From: an uncultured Alistipes sp. | GTDB taxonomy: Bacteria > Bacteroidota > Bacteroidia > Bacteroidales > Rikenellaceae | Direction of reading: 5' to 3' | NCBI GenBank assembly: GCA_944326035.1 | Contig: CALVCS010000001.1 | Coordinates: 62,001-126,000, forward strand | DNA length: 64,000 nucleotides | Shown: positions 16,400 to 24,906 of the stretch, in pieces | Layout: each line of letters opens with the position of its first letter | Position numbering within the stretch: the stretch's first letter is position 1 | Notes under the pieces: generated by a model | The model's database searches: none | What the model was told of the DNA's origin: nothing | The model's input: the letters and a program-made list of their open reading frames with translations, nothing else | Position numbers and translations under genes: made by a program

Positions 16400-17560
16400 T
16401 TACAACAACGTTTTCACTCGTTCGATCGCCTCACGCAGGGTTGCTTCGGGGGCACACAAACTGATGCGGATATAGTCCTTCCCTTCGGAACCAAAAATAC
16501 CCCCGGGCGTCATAAAGACCCCACAACCATACAGAAACTTATCGGAACACTGGTAGCCGTCGCCCAAAGCTTCCGGCAAACGTCCCCAGACAAACAAACC
16601 GGCCTGTTGCGGCACATAGGTACACCCCAACAGATCGAGCAACTCAAAGCCCAGTTTTTCCCGACTCCGATACACCTCGTTCAGCGAGCGGTACCAGTCG
16701 TCCCCCAAATCCAAGGCTTCGGCCGCCGCCGCCTGCAACGGATAGAACATCCCGGAGTCCATGTTGCTCTTGAAGCGAATCACCTCATCGAGCCGTTCCC
16801 GGGCTCCGGCCATCATCCCGATTCGCCAGCCCGCCATACTGTGACTCTTACTCAGGGAGTTGAGCTCGATCGCCACCTCCATGGCCCCATCGGTTGCCAG
16901 CAAACTTTCCGGTTTGGGATTGCGGATGAAGCTGTAAGGATTGTCGTGCACCAACAAAATGTGGTGTTTATGCGCAAAGTCCACCAAACGACGGAATAGC
17001 CCCTCTTGCGGAATCGTTCCGGTCGGCATGTGCGGGAAGTTGACGATCATCATCTTAACGCCCTCCATGCCCTGGCGTTCGATCTGCTCGAAATCGGGCA
17101 TCCAGTCATTTTCGGCCCGCAAACAGTAATCGACCGGCTGCCCGCCGGCAATCGTCACCGCCGAACGATAGGTCGGGTAGCCAGGATTGGGCACCAATAC
17201 CTTATCGCCCGAATCCAGGTAACTCATGCAAATATGCATCAACCCCTCTTTCGAGCCGATCAGCGGCAGAATCTCCTGCACCGGATCGAGTTCAACCCCA
17301 TAATAGCGCGCATACCACCGAGCAAACGCCTCCCGCAAAATCGCCGTTCCTTTATAGGGCTGATAGGAGTGCGTATTGGGTTTGGCGGCCTCTTCGGCCA
17401 GCCGGGCAATCACCCTCGGATGAGGCGGCTGATCGGGCCCCCCAACCCCCAAACTAATAATCGATTGACCCTGGGCGCGCATCTGGTCGATCTCGCGCAG
17501 CTTCTTGGAGAAATAATATTCCCCCACCGACCCCAATCGGTCGGCTACTTTTATGTTCAT
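16400..17560 (-). CDS. Class I/II PLP-dependent aminotransferase (probably aromatic)
   Basis: A 386-residue fold-type I aminotransferase. It shows LGVGGPDQPPHPRV near the start, NPGYPTYRSAV, NFPHMPTGTIP and the PLP lysine in LNSLSKSHSMAGWRIGMM. Its place between pheA and tyrA implies that it transaminates phenylpyruvate, hydroxyphenylpyruvate or prephenate, but the fold also covers aspartate and LL-DAP enzymes, so the substrate is inferred. I chose the ATG at 17560 (MNIKVADRLGSVGEYYF) because family members start there and GGAAAG lies 8 nt upstream; an ATG at 17575 is the alternative. Confidence 0.88.
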   Translation of the reverse strand: MNIKVADRLGSVGEYYFSKKLREIDQMRAQGQSIISLGVGGPDQPPHPRVIARLAEEAAKPNTHSYQPYKGTAILREAFARWYARYYGVELDPVQEILPLIGSKEGLMHICMSYLDSGDKVLVPNPGYPTYRSAVTIAGGQPVDYCLRAENDWMPDFEQIERQGMEGVKMMIVNFPHMPTGTIPQEGLFRRLVDFAHKHHILLVHDNPYSFIRNPKPESLLATDGAMEVAIELNSLSKSHSMAGWRIGMMAGARERLDEVIRFKSNMDSGMFYPLQAAAAEALDLGDDWYRSLNEVYRSREKLGFELLDLLGCTYVPQQAGLFVWGRLPEALGDGYQCSDKFLYGCGVFMTPGGIFGSEGKDYIRISLCAPEATLREAIERVKTLL

Positions 17561-17597
17561 CGGATTTCTTTCCATTGTCAATTACGTTTTCGGTGGG

Positions 17598-18434
17598 TTA
17601 GGCATGTTCGTTCAATCCGCGCGGGTAAACCCCGTACACATGCAACTCTTGAGAGGCCTGTTCCATCTGGTGTACCACCCGGGTGTAGTCCTCCATCGTA
17701 TCGAACTCCATGTCGATGTGAAACATATAGTGCCACGGTTCGCTGGGAATGGGAAACGACTGCAGTTTGGTCATGTTGATCGTACTGTCCTCCATTTCGC
17801 GCAGCACCTTCATCAACGAACCGTGTTCATGATTGGTCTTGAAGTAGAGCGAAGCCTTGTTCGAGCCCGCCGGCACGGGATCACCGGCCGGTCGCAAAAT
17901 CAAAAAGCGCGTATAATTATTCTTAATGGTATGAATGTCGGGTGCGAGGATCTTCAATCCGAACAATTTGGCTGCCAGATCGCCGGCAATCGCCGCGGCA
18001 TTGCGGATCCCGCGTTCGGCAATGTGACGGGCACTGAGCGCCGTATCTTCGGTTTCGACCAGCTTCCAGTGGTGAGCGTCCAGGAAATCGACACACTGCA
18101 ACAGTGCCATCGGATGAGAGTGGACCTCTTCGATCTCCTCGAGACTGACATCGGGCAGCGCCATCAGATTTTGGCGAATCCGCAGGTAATATTCCCCCAC
18201 GGCCTGCAGACCATCCTTTTGCAGAATGCCCAGATTAGCCAAAATACTTCCCGCAATGGAGTTCTCCACCGCCATCACCCCATAGTCGGCCTCTCCGCTC
18301 TCCACCTGACGGGCCACTTCCCGAAAGGTGGCGCAGGGATGAATCTCGATATTCTCCCCCAGGCAACGATACGCCACAATCTGATGAAAACTTCCTTCAT
18401 AGCCCTGTATGGCCACTTTTTTTCGCTCGTTCAT
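17598..18434 (-). CDS. pheA: Prephenate dehydratase
   Basis: A 278-residue monofunctional prephenate dehydratase making phenylpyruvate. It shows IQGYEGSFHQIVA at the N terminus, GVMAVENSIAGSI, EVHSHPMALLQC and the substrate-site motif NNYTRFLIL, followed by an ACT regulatory domain (SLYFKTNHEHGSLMKVL, about 190-270). The ESRP-type Phe-binding motif appears changed (LQSFPIPSEPWHY), so allosteric sensitivity cannot be assumed. The ATG at 18434 is favoured over a TTG seven codons upstream, which overlaps the attenuator hairpin. It is the first structural gene of the operon behind the leader peptide. Confidence 0.94.
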   Translation of the reverse strand: MNERKKVAIQGYEGSFHQIVAYRCLGENIEIHPCATFREVARQVESGEADYGVMAVENSIAGSILANLGILQKDGLQAVGEYYLRIRQNLMALPDVSLEEIEEVHSHPMALLQCVDFLDAHHWKLVETEDTALSARHIAERGIRNAAAIAGDLAAKLFGLKILAPDIHTIKNNYTRFLILRPAGDPVPAGSNKASLYFKTNHEHGSLMKVLREMEDSTINMTKLQSFPIPSEPWHYMFHIDMEFDTMEDYTRVVHQMEQASQELHVYGVYPRGLNEHA

Positions 18435-18454
18435 ATTCACTCGCTCTTTAACCA

Positions 18455-18489
18455 AAGAATCCCGATCCTAACCAAGGACCGGGATTCTT
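18455..18489 (-). terminator. Attenuator hairpin of the Phe/Tyr operon
   Basis: Arms of 15 nt (18489-18475 with 18469-18455; one G-T wobble) enclose a 5-nt loop and are followed by TTTGGTTAAAG on the minus strand, a weak T-tract. The upstream arm can alternatively pair with 18545-18535 inside the leader peptide gene (see findings). Confidence 0.7.
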
Positions 18490-18524
18490 CATATTTGGAT
18501 TTCCAAGTTATTTATTCGTCACAT

Positions 18525-18605
18525 TCAGTCAAGCAACCCCCGTCCGCTTTGGTTTTCAAAGTAGAAATAAAAATAATAACCAAAAAAGGGCGAAAGTAAA
18601 GACAT
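18525..18605 (-). CDS. Phe/Tyr-rich leader peptide
   Basis: A 26-codon reading frame begins ATG at 18605 and ends TGA at 18525. Residues 7-16 read FFGYYFYFYF, that is five Phe and four Tyr in ten codons, followed by ENQSGRGLLD. A GAGGAAG ribosome site lies just upstream of the ATG, and a TATCTTTG promoter box lies 30 nt upstream. It directly precedes the pheA-aminotransferase-tyrA-DAHP synthase operon, which makes exactly these two amino acids. Ribosome stalling on these codons would report charged tRNA-Phe and tRNA-Tyr levels, as in enterobacterial pheA leaders. It was recognised by translation of the leader, not by homology. Confidence 0.85.
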   Translation of the reverse strand: MSLLSPFFGYYFYFYFENQSGRGLLD

Positions 18606-18634
18606 TGCTTCCTCGTATTTTTGAATGAACGGAG

Positions 18635-18642
18635 CAAAGATA
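18635..18642 (-). promoter_or_regulatory. Promoter (-7 box) of the Phe/Tyr operon
   Basis: TATCTTTG on the minus strand matches TAnnTTTG. Predicted start is near 18628, about 23 nt before the leader-peptide ATG. No clear -33 TTG is seen at the usual spacing. Confidence 0.6.
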
Positions 18643-18735
18643 GCAAAAAATACGGGAGGTGGTTCGTCTATTCTCGTTTTTTTTGCTTATCTTATACAAT
18701 TTATCGATTCACATCGTCCCCCAAAACCCACTCGA

Positions 18736-20028
18736 TTAGGATTCATTCCCCTCATAATCGGCCAGTTGCTGAGGCAATTTCTTCATCGCCCGTACGCCCA
18801 GCTCCCGCAGACGTTCGGTGCGACGCACCAAATTGCCACTGCCGGTTTTCAATTGGTTCATGGCCTTGTCGTACTTTTCCGAAGCCCCTTTCAGACTCTT
18901 CCCCAAATCGAGTAACGTGTCGGCAAACCCCATGAATTTATCGTACAATTTGGCCCCCTCTTCGGCAATCGCCTGCGCATTTTTGCTCTGATCGGCCCGC
19001 TTCCACAAATCGTACACGATCTTCAACAACGCAAACAGATTGGTCGGACTGCTGATGATCACCTTTTTGTTATACGCGTCGCTCCACAGCGAAGGATCCT
19101 GCTGCAAGGCCAACAAAAAAGCCGGTTCATTCGGTATGAACATAATCACAAAATCGGGCGAATCGACCTGGTTCTGATAGCTCTTACGCGCCAACTCTTC
19201 GACATGAGCCCGCACCGAACGAAGATGATTCTTGATGGCCCGATCGATATCTTCGGGTTTTTCGCTCTCGGTGTAGGCCACATACGCCGTCAACGACACC
19301 TTCGAGTCGATGATCACCTGTTTGCCTTCGGGCAGATTCAGGATCACATCCGGACGCAGATTCGCTCCGTTTTCATCCTTGAGGTTCTCCTGCGTCAGGT
19401 AGTGGATTCCCTTGACCAGATGAGAACTGTCGAGAATCGTCTCCAGAATCATTTCGCCCCAATCACCTTGGGTTTTGCTATTGCCCTTGAGCGCGGCGGT
19501 CAGGTTATTGGCCTCCTCGCTCATGCGCCGGTTCATCTCGCTGAGACGGTGAATCTCCTCCTTGAGCGAAAAACGTTGTTGGGCTTCCTGCACATAGACT
19601 TCCTCCACCTTCTTACGAAACCCGTCGATATTTTCCCGGAAAGGCCGCAACAATGCATTCAACGACTCCTGATTCGCCTGTTTGAACTGGGCACTCTTCT
19701 CTTCCAAAATCTCGGTCGCCAGATTCTTGAACGCCAGGATCTGTCGCTGCTGCAAGGTTTCCGCCTCCTCTTTCTGCTGCGCCAACTGCTTCTGCTGGGC
19801 CGCCAACTTCTCCTCCGAAACGGCCAGTTTCTCCTCCAGGACCGCCTCACGCGTCGCCCGTTCACTCAACTGACGACTCTGTTCCAAAAGCTGTTCTTGC
19901 TTCTCGGACAACGCCCGCTGAGCCTCCTGTTCCGCCTGTTGCGCCCGTTTCAACAACGGCCGATAGATCAGCATCGTCAAACCGGCCCCGATCACCAGCG
20001 CCAGTAAGCCCCATAACACCATCTCCAT
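18736..20028 (-). CDS. rmuC: DNA recombination protein RmuC homologue
   Basis: A 430-residue protein. An N-terminal membrane segment (about residues 4-24) is followed by a long coiled coil rich in Gln, Glu and Lys (about 28-110). The RmuC nuclease-like core follows, with KGNSKTQGDWGEMILETIL, RPDVILNLPEGKQVIIDSKVSL and VIMFIPNEPAFLLAL. The GD..E..D-x-K pattern resembles PD-(D/E)XK nucleases. RmuC limits inversions at short inverted repeats in E. coli. The ATG at 20028 is chosen over a GTG two codons upstream. It is divergent from the rpe operon; no strong promoter was identified. Confidence 0.9.
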   Translation of the reverse strand: MEMVLWGLLALVIGAGLTMLIYRPLLKRAQQAEQEAQRALSEKQEQLLEQSRQLSERATREAVLEEKLAVSEEKLAAQQKQLAQQKEEAETLQQRQILAFKNLATEILEEKSAQFKQANQESLNALLRPFRENIDGFRKKVEEVYVQEAQQRFSLKEEIHRLSEMNRRMSEEANNLTAALKGNSKTQGDWGEMILETILDSSHLVKGIHYLTQENLKDENGANLRPDVILNLPEGKQVIIDSKVSLTAYVAYTESEKPEDIDRAIKNHLRSVRAHVEELARKSYQNQVDSPDFVIMFIPNEPAFLLALQQDPSLWSDAYNKKVIISSPTNLFALLKIVYDLWKRADQSKNAQAIAEEGAKLYDKFMGFADTLLDLGKSLKGASEKYDKAMNQLKTGSGNLVRRTERLRELGVRAMKKLPQQLADYEGNES

Positions 20029-20034
20029 ATACAC

Positions 20035-20335
20035 TCGTTTTACCTATTCTAAAATCCGTTCACCGGGGGACTTCTTCTGCCTACCAGAGATCGGCTTTGC
20101 ACGCCCCGTTTTGTCCGGTTACAGCACAACTTCCGCCGAATCGACAGCCCTCCTGGTGCAACAAGATCGTCTTCCCAAAGAGCAGAGCCCCGGACGAACA
20201 AAAATAGTTATAAAATTTGATAAAATTTGACGTACCTTTGTCTTTAATTGGCTCTCTGAACGGAGTCCCTCGGGAAAGGCACTCTTTCGTCCCCCGGACC
20301 CAGGCGCCCTCCGATCCGAACCATTACCTAAACCG
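20035..20335. other. Divergent intergenic region, rmuC/rpe
   Basis: About 300 bases without a gene. It holds an AT-rich core at about 20200-20232 with a repeated AAAATTTGATA word, the rpe promoter box, and on the minus strand a possible box TATTTTTG at 20206-20199 for rmuC. The rest shows nothing recognisable. Confidence 0.5.
20233..20240 (+). promoter_or_regulatory. Promoter (-7 box) of the rpe operon
   Basis: TACCTTTG matches TAnnTTTG. The preceding 30 bases are AT-rich, but no exact TTG at 19-21 nt is present. Confidence 0.55.
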
Positions 20336-21004
20336 ATGACAACCCATAAACCGATGACCCGAATCATATCGCCTTCTATTCTTTCGGCCGACTTCATGCA
20401 TCTGGGCCGAGCCATCGACATGTTGAACGCCAGCCAGGCCGAATGGATCCATATCGACGTGATGGACGGCATGTTCGTCCCCAATATCTCGTTCGGATTT
20501 CCGGTCCTGAGCGCCGCCCGCAAGGTGACCTCCAAGGTATTGGACACCCACCTGATGATCGTCGAACCCGAACGCTATATCGACCGGTTCGCCCAGGCGG
20601 GCGCCGACCTGATCACCATTCACGAAGAAGCCACCGAGCGGGTAGAGGCCGCTCTGCAACAAATTCGGAAGGCCGGCGCCCGCACCGGGATTTCGATCAA
20701 ACCGGCCACCCCGGTCGACCGTATCGTACCCTATCTGCCACAACTGGATCTGGTGCTGATCATGAGCGTCGAACCCGGATTCGGCGGTCAGACGTTCATC
20801 GAGGGATCTTTGGACAAAGTCCGCCAACTGCGGGAAGCCATCGACCGGACCGGCTGCTCGACCCTCATCGAAATCGACGGTGGCATTACGGTCGCCAATG
20901 CCGGTGCCGCTTTCGAAGCCGGTTGCGATATTCTGGTTGCCGGCAACACGGTGTTCGGCTCGGAAGACCCGACCCGCACCATCGAACAACTGTTAAACGC
21001 ATAG
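20336..21004 (+). CDS. rpe: Ribulose-phosphate 3-epimerase
   Basis: A 222-residue TIM-barrel enzyme interconverting ribulose 5-phosphate and xylulose 5-phosphate in the pentose phosphate pathway. Motifs are SPSILSADFMHLG, WIHIDVMDGMFVPNIS (metal-binding His and Asp), DTHLMIVEP, MSVEPGFGGQTF and IDGGI, with phosphate site LVAGNTVFG. An ATG six codons later (20354, MTRIISPSIL) matches the usual family start, so either may be used; the bases around both starts are nearly repeated (AAACCGATGAC). It heads a run of five closely spaced genes. Confidence 0.96.
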   Translation: MTTHKPMTRIISPSILSADFMHLGRAIDMLNASQAEWIHIDVMDGMFVPNISFGFPVLSAARKVTSKVLDTHLMIVEPERYIDRFAQAGADLITIHEEATERVEAALQQIRKAGARTGISIKPATPVDRIVPYLPQLDLVLIMSVEPGFGGQTFIEGSLDKVRQLREAIDRTGCSTLIEIDGGITVANAGAAFEAGCDILVAGNTVFGSEDPTRTIEQLLNA

Positions 21005-21014
21005 AAACACCCGC

Positions 21015-22991
21015 ATGATCTCGATCGATAATCTGACGGTCAGCTTTGGAGGCTGGGATCTGTTCAGCGACATCTCTTTTCTGATCAACCCCAAAGACCG
21101 AATCGGGCTGGTCGGTAAAAACGGAGCCGGCAAATCGACCTTGTTGAAGGTGATTACCGGCGAACAACCCGCCACCCGCGGGGGCGTGTCGCGCAACGGA
21201 GACTGTACGATCGGCTACCTTCCCCAACAGATGAAAGTGGCCGATACGACCACCCTGTTCGCCGAAACCGAAAAGGCCTTCGACGAGGTGCTCTCCCTGG
21301 AACGCCAAATTGCCGAGCTGACCGAACAAATCACTGTCCGTACCGACTACGAAAGTCCTGCCTACGAACAACTTCTGCACCGTCTGAACGACTGTACCGA
21401 CCGCTATCACATCCTGGGCGGAGAGAGTCGTCAGGCCGAAATCGAACGCACGCTGTTGGGACTGGGCTTCGAGCGTAAGGACTTCGACCGTCCCACCAGC
21501 CAGTTCAGCGGCGGATGGCGGATGCGTATCGAGCTGGCGAAGCTGCTGTTGAAACGTCCTTCGCTGTTTCTGCTGGACGAACCTACCAACCACCTCGATA
21601 TCGAAAGCATCCAGTGGTTGGAAAATTACCTCAAAGAGTACAACGGCGCCGTCATGGTCATCTCCCACGACCGCGCGTTTCTGGATAACGTCACCAACCG
21701 CACCATCGAACTCTCTCTGGGCAAGGTCTACGACTATAAGGTACCTTACAGCCGCTATGTCGAACTGAGACGCGAACGACGGGCCCAGCAGATGGCCGCC
21801 TACGCCAATCAGCAAAAAATGATCGAACAGACCGAAGAGTTCATCGAACGTTTCCGCTACAAGCCCACCAAATCCAACCAGGTACAGTCGCGCATCAAAC
21901 AGCTCGAAAAGATCGAACGCATCGAGGTGGACGAAGAGGACGTCTCGACCCTCAACATCAAATTCCCGCCCGCTCCGCGTTCCGGCCAGATCGTGGTCGA
22001 AGCCAAAGAGGTCGGGAAAAGTTTCGGCGACAAACGGGTCTTTTCGGGAGCTTCGCTGGTGATCGAACGGGGCGAGAAAGTGGCGCTGGTCGGCCGCAAC
22101 GGGGAGGGAAAAACCACCTTCGCCCGCATGGTGATCGGTCAACTGGAGCCCACCGAAGGAGAACTCCGGGTGGGCCACAACGTTCATATCGGCTACTTCG
22201 CCCAGAATCAGGATGACCTGATGGAGGGCGACTTCACCGTCTTCGACACCCTCGACCGCGTAGCTGTCGGCGACGTCCGTACCCGTCTGCGCGACATCTT
22301 GGGGGCCTTTCTGTTCCGGGGCGAAGACATCGACAAAAAAGTCCGGGTCCTCTCCGGCGGCGAACGCTCCCGGCTGGCCATGGCCCGGCTGATGCTCGAA
22401 CCCTATAACCTGCTGGTGCTGGACGAACCCACCAACCACATGGACATGCGGTCGAAAGACATTCTCAAAAACGCCCTTCAGAAATACGATGGCACGGTGA
22501 TCGTCGTCTCCCACGACCGCGAATTTCTCGACGGCCTGGTCGACAAGGTGTATGAATTCCGCAACGGCCAGGTGAAAGAGTACCTGGGTGGCATCTACGA
22601 CTTTTTGCAGGCCCGTCAGCTCAGTTCGATGCGCGAACTCGAGCAAAAGGAGAAAAACACGCCTTCGACGACCAACACCTCGGCCGCTTCCGGAACCGGC
22701 GCCAAGCCCCTCTCTGGCAAGGAAGAGTATGCCCGACGCCGGGAACAGGAAAAACAGCTGCGCAAGGCCGAACGCGAAGTGGAAAAGGCCGAAGAACAGA
22801 TCATGTCGCTCGAAAAGCAAATCGCCGAGATGGATCGCCAGATGGCCGATCCCCAGACCTATGGCATCGACCTGAGCGACGGCACGATCTACGCGCAATA
22901 CAACCACCTCAAAGAGGAACTCACCCGACTCACCTACCGTTGGGAAGAACTCAGCATCGAACTCGACAACCTCCGGGAGTCGCAACAATAA
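21015..22991 (+). CDS. ABC-F family ATPase
   Basis: A 658-residue soluble protein with two ABC ATPase domains and no membrane segments. Walker A sites are GKNGAGKST (about residue 37) and GRNGEGKTT (about 358); Walker B sites are LFLLDEPTNHLD and LLVLDEPTNHMD; signatures are FSGGWRMR and LSGGERSR. A basic inter-domain linker and a charged C-terminal coiled coil (about 560-655) place it with Uup/YdiF-type ABC-F factors, which act on the ribosome. Whether it is a housekeeping translation factor or an antibiotic-protection protein cannot be told; the housekeeping context favours the former. It starts 10 bp after rpe. Confidence 0.93.
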   Translation: MISIDNLTVSFGGWDLFSDISFLINPKDRIGLVGKNGAGKSTLLKVITGEQPATRGGVSRNGDCTIGYLPQQMKVADTTTLFAETEKAFDEVLSLERQIAELTEQITVRTDYESPAYEQLLHRLNDCTDRYHILGGESRQAEIERTLLGLGFERKDFDRPTSQFSGGWRMRIELAKLLLKRPSLFLLDEPTNHLDIESIQWLENYLKEYNGAVMVISHDRAFLDNVTNRTIELSLGKVYDYKVPYSRYVELRRERRAQQMAAYANQQKMIEQTEEFIERFRYKPTKSNQVQSRIKQLEKIERIEVDEEDVSTLNIKFPPAPRSGQIVVEAKEVGKSFGDKRVFSGASLVIERGEKVALVGRNGEGKTTFARMVIGQLEPTEGELRVGHNVHIGYFAQNQDDLMEGDFTVFDTLDRVAVGDVRTRLRDILGAFLFRGEDIDKKVRVLSGGERSRLAMARLMLEPYNLLVLDEPTNHMDMRSKDILKNALQKYDGTVIVVSHDREFLDGLVDKVYEFRNGQVKEYLGGIYDFLQARQLSSMRELEQKEKNTPSTTNTSAASGTGAKPLSGKEEYARRREQEKQLRKAEREVEKAEEQIMSLEKQIAEMDRQMADPQTYGIDLSDGTIYAQYNHLKEELTRLTYRWEELSIELDNLRESQQ

Positions 22992-22995
22992 CCGC

Positions 22996-23739
22996 ATGAT
23001 GGAGAAGAAAAATCTGATTTTCGGGCTGCGTCCCCTGATCGAAGCGATCGAAGCCGGCAAAACGTTCGAAAAAATCTACCTGAAAAAGGGTGCAGACGGC
23101 GTTCTGTTCAACGAGCTGGTCGCCCTGTGCAAACAGCACCGCATCCGGGAACAGTGGGTACCGGTCGAAAAGCTCAACTACCTGACCCGGGGAAATCACC
23201 AGGGTGCCGTGGGCGTCACCTCGGCCATCGAATATGTCGACGTCCACGAGATGCTCGATTCGGTTCCCGAAGGCGAAACCCCGCTGATCGTGCTGTTCGA
23301 CGGCGTCACCGACGTCCGCAACTTCGGAGCCATCGCCCGCAGCGCCGAATGTGCCGGAGCCCATGGACTGATCCTGCCGTTGAAAAATTCGGCCCCGGTC
23401 AATGCCGAAGCCATGAAAAGTTCAGCCGGAGCCCTGAGTCTGATTCCCGTCTGCCGGGTCGGCAGCCTGCGCAACACCCTGCGGATGCTGCAAAGCGAAG
23501 GGTTGCAGGTGGTCGGAGCCTCGGAAAAGAGTGATACGCTACTGTATGATGCCGATCTGACAGGCCCCACGGTCCTGGTCATGGGCAGCGAAGACACCGG
23601 CATCTCCAAAGAGGTGCTCAAACTATGTGACAAACAGGTTTCGATTCCCATGTCGGGAACCATCGAATCGCTGAACGTCAGTGCGGCGGCCGCCGTCCTG
23701 TTGTTCGAAGTGGTGCGCCAACGCAAAGAAACAATGTAA
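22996..23739 (+). CDS. rlmB: 23S rRNA (guanosine-2'-O-)-methyltransferase RlmB
   Basis: A 247-residue SpoU/TrmH-family enzyme that methylates a 23S rRNA guanosine using S-adenosylmethionine. The N-terminal substrate-binding domain starts IFGLRPLIEAIEAGKTFEKIYL. The knotted SPOUT domain follows, with DGVTDVRNFGAIARSAECAGAHG, VMGSEDTGIS and IPMSGTIESLNVSAAAAVLL. All three SpoU motifs are intact. Start at 22996 (second ATG immediately after); it begins 4 bp past the ABC-F stop, implying translational coupling. Confidence 0.93.
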   Translation: MMEKKNLIFGLRPLIEAIEAGKTFEKIYLKKGADGVLFNELVALCKQHRIREQWVPVEKLNYLTRGNHQGAVGVTSAIEYVDVHEMLDSVPEGETPLIVLFDGVTDVRNFGAIARSAECAGAHGLILPLKNSAPVNAEAMKSSAGALSLIPVCRVGSLRNTLRMLQSEGLQVVGASEKSDTLLYDADLTGPTVLVMGSEDTGISKEVLKLCDKQVSIPMSGTIESLNVSAAAAVLLFEVVRQRKETM

Positions 23740-23782
23740 CCCCCGGAGCGCGAGTTGCCTCCGGAACCGATTGATACAAATC

Positions 23783-24838
23783 ATGGAAGAAAGATACACC
23801 GAAGCGGTCGAGTTGCTGCGACAGATGATTCGCATTCCCTCGATCAGTAAACAGGAAGCAGGAACGGCCGATCTGTTGGCCACCTTTTTGAGCGACCACG
23901 GCGTGCCCGTACACCGTCGCAAAAACAACGTCTGGGCCTTCAACCGCTATTATGATCCGGCCCGCCCGACCATTCTGCTCAACTCCCACCACGATACCGT
24001 AAAACCCAACAGCGGGTATACCCGCGATCCCTTTTCGCCCGATATCGAGGGCGACCGTCTCTACGGGCTGGGCAGCAACGATGCCGGAGCCAGCGGGGTT
24101 TCCTTATTGGAAACCTTCCTGTATTTCTATGACCGCAAAGATCTGAAATACAACCTCTGTGTGGCCATCACCGCCGAAGAGGAAAACAGCGGTTCCGACG
24201 GGCTGGAATTGATTATCCCGGAGTTGGGTCCGATCGAGTTCGCCATCGTGGGTGAACCCACCCTGATGCAGCTGGCCATCGCCGAACGGGGTCTGATGGT
24301 CCTCGACTGTACCGCCCACGGCAAGGCCGGTCATGCCGCCCGCGAAGAGGGTGACAATGCCATCTATAAAGCCATTCGGGATATCGAATGGTTCCGCACG
24401 TTCCGTTTTCCGAAAGTGTCCGAACTGTTCGGCGCCGTCAAAATGAGCGTCACGATCATTCAGGCCGGCACCCAACACAATGTCGTCCCGGCCGAATGCC
24501 ATTTCACGGTCGATGTCCGGGTTACCGACCGCTACACCAACGAAGAGGTGCTGGAGATCATTCGGGAACATGTGGCCTGCGACGTCAAACCCCGCTCGAC
24601 CCGTCTCAAGCCCTCAAGCATCGACCCCGCTCACCCCATCGTTCAGGCCGGTCTGGCCCTGGGACGAACCACCTACGGATCGCCGACCACCTCGGATCAG
24701 GCGCTGCTGGACGTTCCGTCGCTCAAGCTGGGGGTCGGCGACAGCGCTCGTAGCCACATGGCCGACGAATATGTCCACCTGAGCGAGATCCGCGAAGGCA
24801 TCGACCTCTACATCCGCATGCTGTCCGCCATTTTATAA
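23783..24838 (+). CDS. argE: M20 peptidase, N-acyl-ornithine deacylase (ArgE-like)
   Basis: A 351-residue di-zinc hydrolase. Metal ligands are visible as His in LLNSHHDTVKPN, Asp in GLGSNDAGAS, the catalytic Glu pair in AEEENSG, and His in DSARSHMADEYVH. The dimerisation domain carries GKAGHAAREEGDNAI. Because argH follows 68 bp later, it most likely removes the acyl group from N-acylornithine in arginine synthesis. Bacteroidetes are known to use N-succinyl intermediates, so the true substrate may be succinylated; this is inference. The ATG at 23783 was preferred to in-frame upstream codons that lie within rlmB. Confidence 0.88.
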   Translation: MEERYTEAVELLRQMIRIPSISKQEAGTADLLATFLSDHGVPVHRRKNNVWAFNRYYDPARPTILLNSHHDTVKPNSGYTRDPFSPDIEGDRLYGLGSNDAGASGVSLLETFLYFYDRKDLKYNLCVAITAEEENSGSDGLELIIPELGPIEFAIVGEPTLMQLAIAERGLMVLDCTAHGKAGHAAREEGDNAIYKAIRDIEWFRTFRFPKVSELFGAVKMSVTIIQAGTQHNVVPAECHFTVDVRVTDRYTNEEVLEIIREHVACDVKPRSTRLKPSSIDPAHPIVQAGLALGRTTYGSPTTSDQALLDVPSLKLGVGDSARSHMADEYVHLSEIREGIDLYIRMLSAIL

Positions 24839-24906
24839 CAGCCGCCAACGATGCGGAGCCGAAACTGACCTTTTTAAATCGAATCTATCGAAAACATCCT
24901 ATAACC

